From an uncultured Bacteroidota bacterium (lineage in GTDB: Bacteria; Bacteroidota; Bacteroidia; Chitinophagales; Saprospiraceae), in NCBI GenBank assembly GCA_937870795.1, contig CALMWS010000315.1, positions 1-54,948 on the forward strand: a stretch of 54,948 bases of DNA, written 5' to 3'. Below the pieces are notes generated by a model, which had not been told where the DNA came from, searched no databases, and saw nothing but the letters and a program-made list of their open reading frames with translations. How positions within the stretch are numbered: the first letter of the stretch is position 1; the number at the start of each line of letters is the position of its first letter. Both the position numbers and the translations under genes were made by a program. Shown piece by piece: positions 45,725 to 54,948 of this stretch.

Positions 45725-45924
45725 TATTAAAGGTTTTTTAAATGCCTGATTATGTAATTGAATCTTGGTCATATAACTAAGAGATTATATACTTATTTGC
45801 AACAATCAAACCACACAGACAAGTGGCATTGAAGCCGGAAGATTGGGCTTCTTTACAACAGGTTCTTAAAGCAGGTTTTCTCGTCATTGGTTTTTTATTC
45901 AACAAATCATTTAAATACACTATC

Positions 45925-45938
45925 TGCCGAATTCGGCA
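45925..45938. promoter_or_regulatory. 14-bp perfect palindrome overlapping the giant gene promoter
   Basis: TGCCGAATTCGGCA is a perfect palindrome whose right end shares bases with the TAACTTTG -7 element on the minus strand. The likely transcription start falls inside it. This position fits an operator for a dimeric regulator. No regulator can be named. Confidence 0.45.
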
Positions 45939-45944
45939 AAGTTA
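45937..45944 (-). promoter_or_regulatory. Candidate -7 element (TAACTTTG) for the giant mosaic gene
   Basis: TAACTTTG matches TAnnTTTG on the minus strand about 213 bases upstream of ATG 45724, implying a roughly 205-base leader that contains a GAAGCC/GGCTTC hairpin (45831-45851). No -33 TTG at standard spacing was seen. The AT-rich context raises the chance-match risk. Confidence 0.4.
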
Positions 45945-46700
45945 ATTAAAAAATCTGACTAAAAATAACTTTATATGTTTAAAAATTTACATTAAGTTTT
46001 ACTAACTGATAATCAATAATATATAACAAATTTAACATATTTGTTTTAATTTAACTACCACCCCAAATGGGTAGCTTTTTGACATAATTCTCCATATTCA
46101 GTGGTTCTTGTTGCCATTACAGCCAAAAACCCGTGGGAATGAACCCATTTTGAGGTACCTTCTAAAAGACAATTTTTTCCCATTCCTACCCTTTCCGCAA
46201 TAAAAAATCTACTTTTTTTACTAAAACATGCACAAAAATTTGCGATTTTTAGAATTGTACTGATTGAAAATTGTGATAAGCTTGCAATAAAACCTGAGAA
46301 ATTATTTTCCTTTTTTAGGATTGATTTGAAATATTTATAATTTTTGAAAAATGTTCCAAGTAAGGTACAGGTCACACAATATGCTGTAAAACAACAACTT
46401 AGGTTAAATTTATAACTTTGTTTTTTTATGGCAATGTGGCCCATTACAAGTTGATTAATTTAAAAAGTGACCATTTATGATGGCTCAACTTTAATAAGAA
46501 CAAAAATAAAGCCAATTTCCGATATTGAAGTAGATATTTATATAAATAAATTAATACTTATATGTAATTAATTTATAAGATATTACACATACAACAATTT
46601 ACAGCTTATTGATTTTCTAAATTCTATTTACCATGTAAATTTAATGAATCTAGATCTAATGTGTTAAGGGTTTTCACCCAAAATACACTTATCACTTTGC

Positions 46701-46743
46701 AAACTTAAGACTCTAAGGCTTGTAAGCTTAGAGTCTTAAGTTT
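46701..46743. terminator. Strong hairpin downstream of the beta-helix gene
   Basis: The arms AAACTTAAGACTCTAAG (46701-46717) and CTTAGAGTCTTAAGTTT (46727-46743) pair perfectly over 17 bp around a nine-base loop. It lies 65-107 bases beyond the stop of the minus-strand beta-helix gene. The stem is AT-rich and the T tract after it is short (TTT), so it might be an intrinsic terminator or an mRNA 3'-end stabiliser. Confidence 0.65.
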
Positions 46744-46807
46744 TACAGTTGACTTATTTATTTTTGCTAAAGGCTACTAAAACTTTACAAAGTTATACAG
46801 CGTATAT

Positions 46808-49800
46808 TTAGTTACCCGGGCTCACAACACCCATTGGTGAATTGACAAAATTGCCATCAAAGAACCCTGTGCCCTTATAAATTCCATTGTTATTGTAAGT
46901 GCCGCCATCCAGTTTCAAGACTCCATTATTAAACACAGTGCCTATATTGGTTAAGGAAGTTCCTGAATTAACTACTAATATTTTACCCATTGCTATAGTG
47001 AGAGAACTTGCGTTTACATTTCCCGCAACAATGTGAATTTCATGTAAGTTTGCAATACTAGCATCCAGAGCAGTCTGCAAATCGCAATAATTAACCATGG
47101 TCGTTGTATTCACAATGGCATATCCAGCTGAACATCCATTGCAAGAATTGGCAACTGGCTGAAATCCAGAAGTAGCCGGCATGTCATCTGTTCCATTTGT
47201 AAGGAAAAACTCATAACCAACAACTCCAACCATTAGTGAGGGAACATTGGAAATTGTACCCCACCAATTACAATCAGCGTTGATTGTATTTCCGCCAGTA
47301 TTGTTGGCTCCAAATGCTAAAGCATTTCCGTTCATTACAATACTGTTGTTGTGCGCTTCAATTGTATTTGCTCCCGGAATGTTACCCGTTATAAAAGCGT
47401 AAACATTGTGTGTGCTACTTGCCGGGTGTGTAATAAAATTATTATTGGCATTGACAATTGCACCCCGCTGGGCGAGAATGGTAAAGCCTTCATTGCCTCC
47501 AATACCCCAAGGCGCATTTCCATTATCGGTAAAAGTACAGGCATCAATATTTGCTGTGACATAACCCCTTGAATCAACACCTCGGTTATGGTTGTCAGAA
47601 ATTACACATTGTGTAATATTTACAGTCTGTACAGAAATTCCACCTGTACTGAAGTCACCTAAATAAACCGCTGCTCCAGATGCACTTATACTCCCAGTAC
47701 CGATGATAGTATCATTACTGACGCTTATGAGCAATCCGGTCGACGGAATAGTTGAACCTGCTGTAAATGTATACACTCCTGCATGGAAATTGTAAGCTGG
47801 CAATGCTGGATAGTTACCAGTAAACCCACTCATGTGCATGCCTGTAATATTCAAATTAGAAGGAGCAAGCGGACCTCCCAGTGTATTTACGACAGCTATA
47901 CCTTGTAACACACCTGATATGGTTCCATTTGAAATTACTCCGGGGGCTAAAGTAGCATTACCGTAAACCACATAACCATAAAATCCATCTGTCACTGAAT
48001 TGTTATTTAAAGTGACCCCAATACTTCCGGTTACGCCAGCCAATAGTACACCCATGGTTGGGGTCGGGCCTGCTGCAGTTTGGGTAGTAAGGTCAATACA
48101 ATTATTTTCGATGGTCAATGTATTTCCCGGAGATGTGGTTATCCCCGCAACATTAACGCCGATCGCGTCAGCTTCGATCTTATTATTTATAATGGTCAAG
48201 TTGGTATAAGCGGATGCCGCAACAGCAGTACTTCCTACTATTTCCAATCCGTTTATTGTTACTCCATTGGATGCAATGGTAATGGCTGTTCCATTTCCAC
48301 CATCTATTGTGGTTTCGGCTACCCTGGAAGGACTACATCCATCTACTCCCTGATTGGCACCTAAAAGGGTTAATGCCTTACTAATTGTTATATTTTCATT
48401 GAATGTTCCTGCACTAATCACCAAAGTATGTCCATTAAGTGTATTTATATCATCAATAGCAGATTGGAGAGTGCAAAATGTTTCAAGTGTGGTGGTATTG
48501 GTAACATTCGAAGAGCATCTCGTTAAAACCACATCATTGCCATCTCCACCAGTGTAGTTTATTTCAAAGATATAAGGCCCTGAATTTACATAAGTCCCCT
48601 GAGCAAAAACACCGCTTACCAAATCCATACCATCATTGTCGATGATTAAAAATTGTTGTCCTACAGGTGGAGTGTACATTCCAACATTTACAATGAGGTT
48701 AGCGCCTCCAAGTGTTACTGTTCCTGTGACCTGGACCTGATCAAACAAAGAGCAAGCTGTGTTGCCTTCAATTTCAATTTCAAGCGCATCACCGGAATTT
48801 AAAATCATCCCTGTTACACCAACGCAGCCGGGGCTTGATCCCGGAACAATCGTCAGATCCTTTCCTGTAGCATCTATCGGTTCTGGGTAAGTACCACTTT
48901 CAATATTGAGTTTATCGCCAGTCATCGCTGCTGCAGTATTGCCTCTTGCAATTGTTTCATCAGAAAGTCCTGTACCGGGTGTTGATACATAAAGATTAGT
49001 GCCATTAATTCTAATGACTCCTGATGAAAGATTGTCGAGCGCCCCATACATTTTATCAGTAATTCTGAAGTAATTGCTTTCATCATAAGTATCTGAACTA
49101 ACATTAATAGAATTTGCACCTAAATTTTCTATAAAATAGGAATCACCCGCAAACTGATTGCTTCCTCCACTGGTAATAACAGAACCTGCTGCCACCTGAA
49201 TATCTCTATTGTTATCTACCCCTCCATCAAACACATTGCCAGAGAATTGAGCCTTGCCATTTGACTGAACTAAAGCTGCAATATAGTTTCTAGTTAATGT
49301 ATTACCTGAAACAACAACCGGATTTTGAGCTGAAAAATTACTTCCTGTTATCCACTGCATACCCAGATTTGCCCCATTCACAATATTGTTGGCGTAGGTC
49401 ACAGTTGAACCTGGTCCTGAATGCGAAGTCACCCTGAATCCCCTCTGCAGATTGAGGGCTGGATCATTTCCGGGAGCCAGATTATTAAACTGGTTACCTG
49501 AAATATTTATATTACTGGTATGTGCATGACCATTGTCCCAGATACCAATGATAACCTGGGGATTGGCAGATTGAGCGTTGATAACATTAATCACATTGCC
49601 TGTTATATTTAAGCCATCATATATGCCTCCTCCGCTTGTATTGGATTGCATGCCGATACTTGATGAAAAGTTGGCCCCGTTGCTGATTCCGTCGCCTGCT
49701 ATATTAAATACATTATTGGAAATGGTTTGATTGGTTCCAAAAGCATAGTGCAAGCCAATGTTTTGATTCACATCTGCAGGTGCAACCGTAGCGTTCAAAT

Positions 49801-52800
49801 CTGTTGCCATATTGAATACATTGTTATTGATGGCTGTATTGCTGAATGCATCAGTGCCCCCTGCTCCAAAAAACATACCTATCGACAAATCGAATTGATT
49901 AAAGGTAAGATTAGAAATGGTCCATCCTTGATTGTCACCTCCATCAAAATAAAATACACCTTCCAAATTGGCACCCGCCAGGTCACCTGGACCATCAATG
50001 GATGCGGATCCCAGCCCTCCAGGAGCAGTGAACGTCACGTTGTTAATGTTTGCTGGCATAATCAAAGAATAGTCATCTCCTGTGCTGACAGTATTATCAT
50101 TACCCAAAGCCCATGCAGCTGCGGCATTGGCTTCAACCCAATCAAAACTGCCGAACAAATTCACCTGCTTTCCATTACTCAGTAATTCAACTGCATTTCT
50201 TAACCTTGTGTAATCATTGTTGACAGCAGAGGGTGTTGCAATATCAGTTACATGGATATGATTGGCTTTTACTGTAACAAAACCATATATCTGATTATCA
50301 ATTTTATGACTGATCAAATCTTCAATTGCAAAAAGTTGGGCATCAGAAGCTCCGGTAGAATTGACTCCATTGTATATATTACCACCTGTTGCATTAATAT
50401 TATTTATTCCTCCATAGCCCTGATCAACACCGGCTGAGTTAAAGGTCCGTTGAATGCTGATTGCCTGTTCTGTAGCTGAGAGATTATTACCTGTCAATAC
50501 AATATCGGCTGCGGCATCGTGCACAAATCCAGTTTTAACACCAGAAACGGTATTGTTTGAAAACTGCATTGCCGTTGATGTAGAAGAATTGCCCATGTAC
50601 TGGAGGCCATACACTGCCCACCAATTCATTGGATCCGAAATATTATTTCCGTTAATGATATTGTTCGTAACCACTCCCCCATTTGATGAGGCTCTTATGG
50701 TTTCTGCTGCTATACCCTGCCATCTAACGGGCCCAGTAGGATTAGCGGGTGGTGCAATGGCATTTATGGTATTGCCAGAAATAGTCCATGCAGTAGCATT
50801 GTTTTCTGCATAATTGTAATAAATACCTGTTCTCCAAACATTGAAGGTATTGCCTGATACCACAGGGGCAATCACATTTTGTTGCACCTGATAGGGTTGG
50901 ATCTGAATACCTGATCGTACACTTGAAATCGTATTGTTGGTAATGGCACCTGTTGTTCCCTGGATATACATGCCATAGCCATAACCAATTTGGGTGAGGT
51001 CATGTATGTGTTCAAATTTATTTTGCGTTACTATTATATCCTTATAATGAGGAGATGCCAATCCGCCTCCGGCAAAAAAGCCCATGGTTGTTGCGTTGTC
51101 GATTACATTGTTTCTAAATGTTACATTGCTGCCTTCTGAATAAACACATTGGCCTTTTTCCAAATTTAAACCCGCGTATGAATAACCACTAATACCCGGA
51201 TTATCTCCACTCACTCTAAAACCATCAAAAGTTACATTGTTGGCTGCAATGTAAACTACCTCTGTCCATGGATCTCCTGGCATCAGATTGACTTCAGGCA
51301 CAATTAATGCCTCTGGTCCGCGAACTGCATTGCCGTTGACCCCATAATTAGGTCCTCTTAGTTCTACAGATTTATTGATAATCACATGTTCTGCATAAGT
51401 ACCAGCACTCACTGTAATGATATCACCATTCTGGGTAAGAGGATCATCAATGGCATCCTGAATGGTGCAATAATATAAAGTCGTATTGGTATTATGAACC
51501 GAATTTCCTGATAAACAGCCACTACATGAACCCGCTACTGGCTGAAAGCCTGTAGTCACCATATCATCATCAGAGCCATCAACCAAATAAGCTTGAAAAT
51601 CAATATTTGCTGAACCAGGTCCCAGGATATCTGGTTGTCCTCCTGGTGGAACAGCTGAACCACCGTAGGCAACGGGTATTTGACCCGCATAGCCAGGTTC
51701 TGTGCTATTGGCTGTACTTACAACAGGCAAGGTGTTTCCAAACCAATTGCATTCAAAATTTTTCAGGTTTGTAGTTCCGGGAGCCGGAAGGCTGCCACCA
51801 GCCTGTCTGTCCACTACTTGTCCATACCAATTACCAAAAATGGTGTTGTCATTAAAGTTGCTGTTTAACGCCGATTGAACTGGCACGTTAGTTCCCCCGC
51901 TGGCATCCAGAAATAGTACACCCACGGTCCAGTTATCTGAAATTTCATTTTCGATGAGTTGGGTATTATCGGTTTGATTCCTAAAAAGCAATCCGGTTCT
52001 GTTGAATGTAATTATATTGTTGTGGATATTGTTACCCGTACTATTATTAATATCAATCCCTGTTCGATTACCCGTTATTTTACAATTTCTTATTTCTGCA
52101 CTCACGGTAAGGCCTTGGATTGCTACTCCACCTCCATTGTTTATATTGGGGTTATTCCAATCCGTTGTATTGTTGCCTTCCCTTGTTATTGTTACCCCGT
52201 CAACTACTACTCCGGTCGTGCCCACTATAACAGTGGCTCCTTGTCCACCAATAGGGCCGCTTATGGTGGTAGAATTGTATCCTGTTCCCAAAACAGTAAC
52301 GCCTTTCGTTATGTTCACATCTTCAACATAAGTTGTGGCAACCAAAGACAATGTGTGGCCCGCCAAGGTCTGTGCATCATTGATCGCAGCTTGTATGGAA
52401 CAAAATGCCTCACTCGTATTGGTATTGGTTACAAGACCTGTACCAACACCTATGTTTCTATAATTATCAGTAAAAGCAGAAACGGTGTTGCCGGTGATTA
52501 CATTATTACATGTCATAGGTGAGTTACCCCTGCCAAAATACAAATCAGCTACATTGGATTGATCTGCGTCATTCGGATAATTAGATGGATTCTGCTGTTG
52601 CAAAATTCCTACATCACAAGCTGATACATTGTTACCGGTTACTGAATGATTAATTCCTTCTACTACTATACCAAAGCCTTCGCTGGTTGAAGACTGGGTC
52701 CAGCCCGAAACATTGTTTCCTGTTATGGTTACTCCATTGGGAACATCGACATTTCCAACTAAAACACTTCTTCTTAATATTGCAATACCTGCCCTATCGC

Positions 52801-53776
52801 GCAAATCGGCATTGGCTGAAATCATGTTAACCGTATTTCCTGATACTGTTACACCTCCGGCAGGGTTTTTTATTTCGATGCCAAATCTTCCTCCACCTGA
52901 AATCATGTTATTTGATATCAGGTTGCTGCCTATGGTAGCGTTTAGTCCGTTAATCCCAAGGCCATTGTCTCCAGTACCTATATCCAAAGTATTGTTGGAT
53001 ATTGTAACTGCTGATGCTGTTCCATCCTGTAATTCTATGCCACAACAACTGTTATTGATCACGGTATTGCCTGAAATATTAATATTGGTTTTAAAGCCAT
53101 TCCAGATTACAACACCTCTTGCAGAGCCACCATTGTTTTGAACCATACAATTGGTAATGGAAACATTGTCTACAGGACCATTGGCATAGAAACCGGATGC
53201 TGTAGGATTATTGAGCATGGCAACATTGGTAACAGTTAAATCATCATTACCACCGACACCATAAATACCTGCGTGGCTATTGCCAGAAGAGCCTGTGAAA
53301 TCCTGAACAGTTAAATTACGAATTGTGACATTGGTCACATTTACATTAATCACTATTCCTGAACCGGGTGAAGGCAGCCCTGTGCCATCAATTACATAGA
53401 GGGTCTTATCTGAGGTAGCACCCTGTAATGTGAGGCTTTTGGTAATTACCACATTTTCTGAGTAAGAGCCAGCGTTGAGTTGAAGAATATCACCAGGATT
53501 AGCATTATTAATGGCATCCTGTATTGTAGGATGAGAAGTTAACTGGGTTAAATTGTCCACGTTAGGCATCAGCGTCATGGCTAATGGCGCAGACTTACTA
53601 TTGAATTCCAGAATTTCGGAATTAACAACGCTACTTCCTGCCGAGAGGTTAAACGCCATAGCAATAAAAAATAAATGAAAAAAAATTCCATTCATCGAAG
53701 ATAAAGGCCAAAATTTTGTGCCGGAGTTTGAATTTAGCCTATAAAAAGGTGCATTTTCAAAAGATTCAATTTTCAT
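46808..53776 (-). CDS. Giant secreted parallel beta-helix protein
   Basis: This protein has 2322 residues. ATG 53776 leads into a hydrophobic segment (NGIFFHLFFIAMAFNLSA); ATG 53695 would give a more standard signal peptide. It is dominated by right-handed parallel beta-helix rungs (ITNNTIS, VSGNTVN and NVTIRN-like patterns). These are arranged as five blocks, each opening with a C.IQ.AI......G..L.V..GTY.E.V.I.K...L.G module at about residues 83, 459, 769, 1769 and 2232. A beta-strand module (SPGCVGVTG ... DQVQVTGTVTLGG) sits near 1655-1755. It ends VLKLDGGTYNNNGIYKG...GVVSPGN with no recognisable T9SS sorting domain. Polysaccharide or surface binding is possible. Confidence 0.82.
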   Translation of the reverse strand: MKIESFENAPFYRLNSNSGTKFWPLSSMNGIFFHLFFIAMAFNLSAGSSVVNSEILEFNSKSAPLAMTLMPNVDNLTQLTSHPTIQDAINNANPGDILQLNAGSYSENVVITKSLTLQGATSDKTLYVIDGTGLPSPGSGIVINVNVTNVTIRNLTVQDFTGSSGNSHAGIYGVGGNDDLTVTNVAMLNNPTASGFYANGPVDNVSITNCMVQNNGGSARGVVIWNGFKTNINISGNTVINNSCCGIELQDGTASAVTISNNTLDIGTGDNGLGINGLNATIGSNLISNNMISGGGRFGIEIKNPAGGVTVSGNTVNMISANADLRDRAGIAILRRSVLVGNVDVPNGVTITGNNVSGWTQSSTSEGFGIVVEGINHSVTGNNVSACDVGILQQQNPSNYPNDADQSNVADLYFGRGNSPMTCNNVITGNTVSAFTDNYRNIGVGTGLVTNTNTSEAFCSIQAAINDAQTLAGHTLSLVATTYVEDVNITKGVTVLGTGYNSTTISGPIGGQGATVIVGTTGVVVDGVTITREGNNTTDWNNPNINNGGGVAIQGLTVSAEIRNCKITGNRTGIDINNSTGNNIHNNIITFNRTGLLFRNQTDNTQLIENEISDNWTVGVLFLDASGGTNVPVQSALNSNFNDNTIFGNWYGQVVDRQAGGSLPAPGTTNLKNFECNWFGNTLPVVSTANSTEPGYAGQIPVAYGGSAVPPGGQPDILGPGSANIDFQAYLVDGSDDDMVTTGFQPVAGSCSGCLSGNSVHNTNTTLYYCTIQDAIDDPLTQNGDIITVSAGTYAEHVIINKSVELRGPNYGVNGNAVRGPEALIVPEVNLMPGDPWTEVVYIAANNVTFDGFRVSGDNPGISGYSYAGLNLEKGQCVYSEGSNVTFRNNVIDNATTMGFFAGGGLASPHYKDIIVTQNKFEHIHDLTQIGYGYGMYIQGTTGAITNNTISSVRSGIQIQPYQVQQNVIAPVVSGNTFNVWRTGIYYNYAENNATAWTISGNTINAIAPPANPTGPVRWQGIAAETIRASSNGGVVTNNIINGNNISDPMNWWAVYGLQYMGNSSTSTAMQFSNNTVSGVKTGFVHDAAADIVLTGNNLSATEQAISIQRTFNSAGVDQGYGGINNINATGGNIYNGVNSTGASDAQLFAIEDLISHKIDNQIYGFVTVKANHIHVTDIATPSAVNNDYTRLRNAVELLSNGKQVNLFGSFDWVEANAAAAWALGNDNTVSTGDDYSLIMPANINNVTFTAPGGLGSASIDGPGDLAGANLEGVFYFDGGDNQGWTISNLTFNQFDLSIGMFFGAGGTDAFSNTAINNNVFNMATDLNATVAPADVNQNIGLHYAFGTNQTISNNVFNIAGDGISNGANFSSSIGMQSNTSGGGIYDGLNITGNVINVINAQSANPQVIIGIWDNGHAHTSNINISGNQFNNLAPGNDPALNLQRGFRVTSHSGPGSTVTYANNIVNGANLGMQWITGSNFSAQNPVVVSGNTLTRNYIAALVQSNGKAQFSGNVFDGGVDNNRDIQVAAGSVITSGGSNQFAGDSYFIENLGANSINVSSDTYDESNYFRITDKMYGALDNLSSGVIRINGTNLYVSTPGTGLSDETIARGNTAAAMTGDKLNIESGTYPEPIDATGKDLTIVPGSSPGCVGVTGMILNSGDALEIEIEGNTACSLFDQVQVTGTVTLGGANLIVNVGMYTPPVGQQFLIIDNDGMDLVSGVFAQGTYVNSGPYIFEINYTGGDGNDVVLTRCSSNVTNTTTLETFCTLQSAIDDINTLNGHTLVISAGTFNENITISKALTLLGANQGVDGCSPSRVAETTIDGGNGTAITIASNGVTINGLEIVGSTAVAASAYTNLTIINNKIEADAIGVNVAGITTSPGNTLTIENNCIDLTTQTAAGPTPTMGVLLAGVTGSIGVTLNNNSVTDGFYGYVVYGNATLAPGVISNGTISGVLQGIAVVNTLGGPLAPSNLNITGMHMSGFTGNYPALPAYNFHAGVYTFTAGSTIPSTGLLISVSNDTIIGTGSISASGAAVYLGDFSTGGISVQTVNITQCVISDNHNRGVDSRGYVTANIDACTFTDNGNAPWGIGGNEGFTILAQRGAIVNANNNFITHPASSTHNVYAFITGNIPGANTIEAHNNSIVMNGNALAFGANNTGGNTINADCNWWGTISNVPSLMVGVVGYEFFLTNGTDDMPATSGFQPVANSCNGCSAGYAIVNTTTMVNYCDLQTALDASIANLHEIHIVAGNVNASSLTIAMGKILVVNSGTSLTNIGTVFNNGVLKLDGGTYNNNGIYKGTGFFDGNFVNSPMGVVSPGN

Positions 53777-54127
53777 TTCAGTTGCTTTTCATCATTACAT
53801 AATAAAAAATTGCAAGCAACAATGTCAGATATATTTATACATATAGATTTTTTAACTTTATATAACTTTTGTTATATAATGAACGAATATATGTTACAAC
53901 AAACAAAAGACATTAACTTACAATATAATTCAAATATACAAAATCCATGCATTTCTGTAATATTTTATTCTGAATGTAGCTAATAATGTATATGTTGCGG
54001 TATATTTTGTTTAACCGGCATAGCTCCAATTAACTTAAAACTTAAAAAGTTATTAAAAATATTTCTGAAAATAAATAATTAATTGTTCAGTTATATTTTA
54101 TTTCTTATGCATGGCAAAACTTATGAT
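53777..54127. other. 351-bp AT-rich spacer between giant genes
   Basis: The spacer has no convincing gene. It contains a GTTGCTT/AAGCAAC pairing (53781-53787 with 53814-53820) next to the start of the beta-helix gene, a TATATTTG -7 match at 53931-53938 (minus), and an AT-rich remainder. No clear terminator for the right-edge gene was seen. Confidence 0.6.
53931..53938 (-). promoter_or_regulatory. Candidate -7 element (TATATTTG) for the beta-helix gene
   Basis: TATATTTG on the minus strand lies 155 bases before ATG 53776. The context is very AT-rich and no -33 element was found, so support is limited to the consensus match and its position. Confidence 0.3.
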
Positions 54128-54948
54128 TTAAATACCACAAGGCCCAGGCTTTACTGTACCGCCACTGCCATTTATAAAATTACCATTAAACATTCCCTGA
54201 CCGCCATACACCCCACTATTGATGTATGTTCCTCCATTGAGATTGATGGTACCGTAATTGCAAATCATTCCAGCGTTTGTTACCACTGCTCCATTGTGTA
54301 TTTCAAGCACAACTCCGGCTGGAATTTCAAAAGATTCAATCAAATTATTACCGTAAACATGGATGGTATCTCCTAAAACGACACCAGCCAAAATAGCCGC
54401 ATTGATGGACGGGTAACATATGCCGTTTAAAACAACAGGCGCACCAGCATTGGATATTACTACGTTTTGAGGTACAACAATGGAATTGCCATTACCATCA
54501 ATAAATGTCCAGTTAACTGTATAATTTCCAATAACGTCATAGTAAACAGGGTCAGTTGTTGTGCCCGTAATGGAACCAGCACAATTGTCTGTTGTCGAAG
54601 GTGCAGATAAGGAAACTGGCACCAGGCAATCACTCATCACTGTTGATAAAACCGGTGTGCTTGGAGGTGTTATGTCATCAACCAGAAAACTTTGGTTGAT
54701 ACTTGAAATATTGCCATTACCATCATCAAATGACCATGTTACAATCGTCGTCCCCTGTGTAGTTATAGGAAAAACAGTCGTGGTTGTGGCTGAAATCATT
54801 CCTGCACATGCATCGTTGGCAACCGGTATCACAGGAGTACCACCACACTCAGGTAATGTCACAGTATTCAAAACTGGCAAAACAGGTGAAATGGTGTCTT
54901 GTACACTCACTGTAGCTGCACAAGTGGCTGCATTACCATTTACATCTG
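54128..54948 (-). CDS. C-terminal part of a giant HYR-repeat protein (N-terminus beyond the window)
   Basis: The frame is open to the window edge. Its upstream residues (DVNGNAATCAATVSVQDT) continue an HYR-type repeat, so the GTG at 54910 is not the start. Two HYR-like domains are visible (VLPVLNTVTLPECGG and PPSTPVLSTVMSDCLV type). A beta-helix-like module (CYPSINAAILAGVVLGDTIHVYGN) follows, and the tail VLEIHNGAVVTNAG...INLNGGTYINSGVYGGQG...GTVKPGPCGI. This tail aligns closely with the end of the neighbouring beta-helix protein. No T9SS sorting domain is present. Confidence 0.8.
   Translation of the reverse strand, partial: DVNGNAATCAATVSVQDTISPVLPVLNTVTLPECGGTPVIPVANDACAGMISATTTTVFPITTQGTTIVTWSFDDGNGNISSINQSFLVDDITPPSTPVLSTVMSDCLVPVSLSAPSTTDNCAGSITGTTTDPVYYDVIGNYTVNWTFIDGNGNSIVVPQNVVISNAGAPVVLNGICYPSINAAILAGVVLGDTIHVYGNNLIESFEIPAGVVLEIHNGAVVTNAGMICNYGTINLNGGTYINSGVYGGQGMFNGNFINGSGGTVKPGPCGI

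Larger units (their letters stand above)
45725..46807. other. 1.08-kb non-coding spacer between two giant genes
   Basis: The spacer is strongly AT-rich. It holds a GAAGCC/GGCTTC hairpin in the likely leader (45831-45851), a 14-bp palindrome (45925-45938) touching a -7-like element (45937-45944), and a 17-bp-stem hairpin at its right end (46701-46743). The only open frame (46055-46444, minus) has a biased composition and no recognisable motif, so no gene is called. Confidence 0.7.

Noticed and set aside
46055-46444. 129-codon open frame in the spacer between two giant genes
   Set aside because: AT-driven composition, Phe/Lys/Cys-rich with no motif or signal; lies in a spacer with regulatory hairpins.
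46744-46807. Recent frameshift or nonsense mutation separating the beta-helix gene from its neighbour
   Set aside because: The sequence after the stop is AT-rich non-coding DNA with no continuation of the module in any frame.

Overview
The window looks like a chromosomal segment of a member of the Bacteroidota, probably a Saprospiria-like lineage (the class is an inference). Evidence seen directly: several secreted proteins end in type A type IX secretion (T9SS) sorting domains; HYR, SprB, PKD and Ig-like repeats are abundant; the sequence is AT-rich with very AT-rich spacers; and many genes are preceded by the Bacteroidota -7 element TAnnTTTG rather than by strong Shine-Dalgarno sites. No rRNA, tRNA, CRISPR array, insertion sequence or phage gene was recognised.

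Bases 1-33.7 kb are a dense, mostly housekeeping region. From the left: the 3' part of a secreted copper type II monooxygenase-like protein and an SDR oxidoreductase; a 1320-residue T9SS cargo protein; a HEAT-like protein, a PAP2 phosphatase and a secreted protein of unknown function; lysA with a histidine-phosphatase lipoprotein; a lipoprotein gamma-glutamyltransferase; an ABC exporter pair; and a five-gene membrane operon (SpoIIM-like, multi-TM protein, DUF4129, DUF4350, then mqnD of futalosine menaquinone synthesis). These are followed by a PKD/T9SS protein; an operon of cytochrome c, degenerate SDR-like protein and DPP IV peptidase; a gamma-carbonic anhydrase divergent from a GH53 galactanase; MFS, MDR and phosphoesterase genes; hemE; an autorepressor-like HTH/S24 regulator; accC; and a glycerate kinase.

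Bases 33.7-54.9 kb are a giant surface-protein island, all on the minus strand. In transcription order it contains the C-terminus of an HYR protein entering from the right edge, a 2322-residue parallel beta-helix protein, a roughly 3635-residue HYR/PKD-like/Ig/SprB mosaic, and, 11 bp after it, a 349-residue T9SS protein. The giants contain regular internal arrays (231-bp and 240-bp periods). They are separated by 0.35-1.1 kb non-coding spacers holding candidate promoters, a 14-bp palindrome and a strong hairpin.

The most unusual pattern is that none of the three giants shows a recognisable T9SS sorting domain. Two of them instead end in the same roughly 90-residue tail, which stops at a module boundary, and the third giant's mature N-terminus begins with the module that would normally follow that tail. 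The small T9SS protein downstream may be a functional partner of the largest giant.
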